The notes under the pieces were generated by a model. It ran no database searches and was not told the origin of the DNA. It saw nothing but the letters and a program-made list of their open reading frames with translations. From DAHUXN01 sp963729815 (GTDB taxonomy: Bacteria; Acidobacteriota; Terriglobia; Acidiferrales; UBA7541), in NCBI GenBank assembly GCA_963729815.1, contig CAVSPU010000004.1, positions 1,054,001 through 1,118,000 of the forward strand: a stretch of 64,000 nucleotides of DNA, read 5' to 3'. Positions 62,028 to 64,000 of this stretch are shown here, one piece after another. Made by a program: the position numbers and the translations under genes. The first letter of the stretch is position 1. Each line of letters opens with the position of its first letter.

Positions 62028-62357
62028 GGGTTATGGCCTCTGCTCGTCATGCTACCTAGTTAACGCATAGCAAGAGGAAAAGTTTCGGTAAAGGGGATGC
62101 GAGCGAAAGGGCGAAGTACTAAGGAGACAAAAACCTCACGTCAGCCCGCAGACGGCGCGGGCGGGACATGAGCTACGCAGGCGCCAAGGCTCGCGCCGGT
62201 GGAAAAGATGTCGTGTACTATTCGAGCCATGGGTGAAACATGAGCGACGGGATACAGACGCGGTGCCGCGGCGAATTTTGCCGCGAATCGTCGGCGTGGG
62301 GTTCCGGCCGGAGCACGTGAAAACGCCGGAGGCGAAAATCGCTTTACCGGCGCCGAG
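62028..62357. other. Intergenic region, no gene seen
   Basis: These 330 bases lie between two minus-strand genes. The frame open here (62141-62506) runs out of step with the secreted protein gene and looks like its shadow. No promoter or terminator was recognised. Confidence 0.45.
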
Positions 62358-62783
62358 TTAGTGGACGGTGAGGACGACGTCGAAGGTCGAATCGCAATTG
62401 ACCGTCGGATCGTCAGTGACGGTTTTCGAGACGGTGCCGCTCTTGATGGTGAATGCGAGCGGCTTCTTGGGAAAGTCAGGCAGGCCGGTGAACTGCGCTT
62501 TGCCATCGTTGCTGGTGCCGACCTGCAAATCGGTCTTGCGCAGGTTCATGAAGCCATAGCGGAGCTCGACCAGGATCTGAGCGTTATAAATGGGCTTGTT
62601 GGAGCCGTCGCGCACGGTGAAATTTGCCTTGCACGCACCGACGCCGCCGTCCACCTTGGGAACGGCCGCAACAGCGGGAGTCTGAGCAGTTTGATTCCTG
62701 GCGGAAAACGCCGCGCCACCAAAAGCGAAAACGGCAGCGATGCATAGTAATTTGCATGGCCCATAGAGCAAACTTTTCTTCAT
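62358..62783 (-). CDS. Small secreted protein with a carboxypeptidase-regulatory-like fold
   Basis: This 141-residue protein starts at ATG 62783, with GGAGGGAAGA upstream. A signal peptide (MKKSLLYGPCKLLCIAAVF to AAFSARN) is followed by a beta-rich domain: ANFTVRDGSNKPIYNAQILV, then GTSNDGKAQFTGLPDFP, the N-terminal strand pattern of CarboxypepD_reg-like modules, which hold extracellular scaffolds or receptors together. Two mature cysteines (VGACKANF and VNCDSTF) could form a disulfide. Function unknown. Confidence 0.72.
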   Translation of the reverse strand: MKKSLLYGPCKLLCIAAVFAFGGAAFSARNQTAQTPAVAAVPKVDGGVGACKANFTVRDGSNKPIYNAQILVELRYGFMNLRKTDLQVGTSNDGKAQFTGLPDFPKKPLAFTIKSGTVSKTVTDDPTVNCDSTFDVVLTVH

Positions 62784-63157
62784 GATGTCTCTTCCCTCCA
62801 TGAAAAACATACGCCGCTCGGGGCCGGGTTGCAAACTGCGAGTGAAAGAAGTTTGCAGATGCGAGCCGCGCGGCCCTTGGCCGAAGCGAGTTTTCCACGT
62901 GCAGTTTCCAGGGCTTTTGCCACATGGATGGGCAGGAAAGCTGTGACAAGCCCGTCATTTCATGGACACAAATCAGCGGGCGGGGCTATACTCCCGGATT
63001 CGCTTGCCTTGCATAGTTTGGCGCGTCGTTTGGCGTACCATTTGTTTCATTCTTTGAACGCTGCGGAGAGGCGCTCTGGCGCCCCGCTGACGGAAGCTTT
63101 CTTTACTGCGTTGACGTACATGAGTTGAGCAGGGAAGTCTCGCAAAGGAGAATCAGA
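62784..63157. other. Divergent intergenic region before the tricorn-type gene
   Basis: These 374 bases carry a probable promoter at 62963-62992, a ribosome site AAAGGAG just before 63158, and no gene I can support. Confidence 0.5.
62963..62992 (+). promoter_or_regulatory. Candidate promoter of the tricorn-type protease gene
   Basis: TGGACA (62963-62968), an 18-base spacer and TATACT (62987-62992) lie 166 bases before the start at 63158. The leader would be about 160 bases. Confidence 0.45.
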
Positions 63158-64000
63158 ATGAGGAAAGCAGGCCTGGCCATTTTCGCGTTTCTACTGGGCG
63201 CCGTGTGCTATGCGCAAACTGGGTCCGCGCCGCTGCTGCTGCAGCAGCCGGCAATCACCAAGACGCAGATTGTATTCGTCTACGGAGGCGAGCTGTGGAG
63301 CGTGGGCCGGGACGGCGGCGACGCGATCCGGCTGACGACGGGTGTCGGGATTCAATCCGATCCGCATTTTTCGCCGGATGGCAAATGGATCGCATTTTCC
63401 GGGCAATACGGCGGGAACACGGATGTGTACGTGGTATCCGCGGACGGCGGAGTGCCGAAACGCCTGACGTATCATCCCGCGCCGGATATCGCGCTGGGCT
63501 GGACGCCGGACGGGAAGAATGTGCTTTTCGAATCGAACCGAGCTGCCTTCGCGAATGGAGGGGGCGAACTCTTTACAGTCCCGGTGACGGGCGGGTTGCC
63601 GACGGAGCTGCCTTTCCCGCTGGCGTTCGAGGGATCGTACTCGCCGAACGGCGACGAGATCGCTTACCGGCCAGTGGCGTTCCCGTGGGGGACGTGGTCG
63701 CATTACCGTGGCGGCACGGAATCGAAAATATGGGTCGCGAAGCTATCGGATTCGAGTTACGAGGAAATTCCGCGGGGTGACTGGAACGAATTCGATCCGA
63801 TGTGGGTGGGCGACAAAGTTTATTTTCTCTCCGACGAAAAGGGGCCATTTACGCTCTACGAGTACGACACGGCGACGAAAAAAGAGACTCAGGTGGTTGC
63901 GAACGACGGCCTGCCGATCAAGGAAGCGTCGGCCGGGCCGGGAGCGATTGTCTATTCACAATTCGGGTCGATTCACGTCTATGATTTGGCGAGCCATCAC
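63158..64000 (+). CDS. Tricorn-type peptidase or TolB-like propeller protein (5' part only)
   Basis: Open from ATG 63158 (AAAGGAG upstream) to the window end, 281 codons, with no stop. A signal peptide (MRKAGLAIFAFLLGAVCYAQ) is followed by PD40-type blades: VYGGELWSVGRDGGDAIRLT, then HFSPDGKWIAFSGQYGG, VYVVSADGGVPKRLTYHPAP and LGWTPDGKNVLFESN. The blade pattern with DVYVVSADGG and WSHYRGG is that of the first propeller of tricorn-like S41 proteases, which have a PDZ and serine protease part further on; that part lies outside the window. A plain TolB-like exported protein is the alternative. Confidence 0.8.
   Translation, partial: MRKAGLAIFAFLLGAVCYAQTGSAPLLLQQPAITKTQIVFVYGGELWSVGRDGGDAIRLTTGVGIQSDPHFSPDGKWIAFSGQYGGNTDVYVVSADGGVPKRLTYHPAPDIALGWTPDGKNVLFESNRAAFANGGGELFTVPVTGGLPTELPFPLAFEGSYSPNGDEIAYRPVAFPWGTWSHYRGGTESKIWVAKLSDSSYEEIPRGDWNEFDPMWVGDKVYFLSDEKGPFTLYEYDTATKKETQVVANDGLPIKEASAGPGAIVYSQFGSIHVYDLASHH

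Noticed and set aside
62141..62506. 121-codon minus-strand frame overlapping the small secreted protein gene
   Set aside because: It is another frame of the same strand, Ser/Pro/Arg-rich, while the secreted protein has a signal peptide and a good ribosome site.

Overview
The window looks like a chromosomal segment of a soil or sediment Acidobacteriota. The clues are two large MacB/FtsX-type permeases of the kind abundant in that phylum next to a PadR regulator, a Ser/Thr kinase fused to a TolB-like propeller, a tricorn-type protease start, LptD and TonB (so a Gram-negative envelope), and high-GC coding sequence with very long antisense shadow ORFs. No rRNA, tRNA, CRISPR array or complete mobile element was seen. 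The assignment rests on gene content only.

Layout. 1-4.0 kb: an accessory block that looks more AT-rich than the rest. A four-gene minus-strand operon (annealase-like protein, small unknown protein, PD-(D/E)XK nuclease, unknown helical protein) is divergent from a small ribbon-helix-helix protein, with a perfect ATGTCAT/ATGACAT dyad between them. An orphan conserved protein follows. 4.2-21.3 kb: a surface glycoconjugate locus with two GT4 glycosyltransferases, AsnB, two NodU/CmcH-type carbamoyltransferases, a sugar epimerase, a WecA/MraY-type phosphosugar transferase, a geranylgeranyl-reductase-like flavoprotein, UDP-glucose dehydrogenase, UDP-xylose synthase and a GT83 lipid-linked sugar transferase. 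Together these can make UDP-GlcA and UDP-Xyl, start a polyprenyl-linked glycan and carbamoylate it.

21.4-27.6 kb: SnoaL-like protein, FabH, OsmC and a 1138-residue GAF/GGDEF/HD-GYP cyclic-di-GMP protein. 27.9-33.9 kb: PadR, a 51-bp relic of a permease 3' end, a frameshifted permease and an intact permease. 34.0-39.7 kb: GltX, then a CcdA-TlpA-frataxin-DsbD-alpha operon, then an amidase. 39.7-52.9 kb: envelope genes (LptD, RDD protein, acyl-ligase/ACP/acyltransferase fusion, M48-like protein without its active site, TonB, HtrA, M28 peptidase).

53.2-64.0 kb: VIT-type iron/manganese transporter, kinase-propeller receptor, SOD, methyltransferase, then a probable metal-response neighbourhood. The latter has a MerR regulator with a CueR-like operator, a 47-residue exported Cys/His/Pro-rich peptide encoded inside the merR 3' end, an ArsB/NhaD-like permease, a Met/His-rich exported protein and a small secreted protein. 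The window ends inside a tricorn-type protease gene.

The observations I find least expected are the nested Cys-rich mini-gene at 58645-58788, the reductase/phosphosugar-transferase pairing, the compact recombination-like operon, and the permease 3'-end relic.
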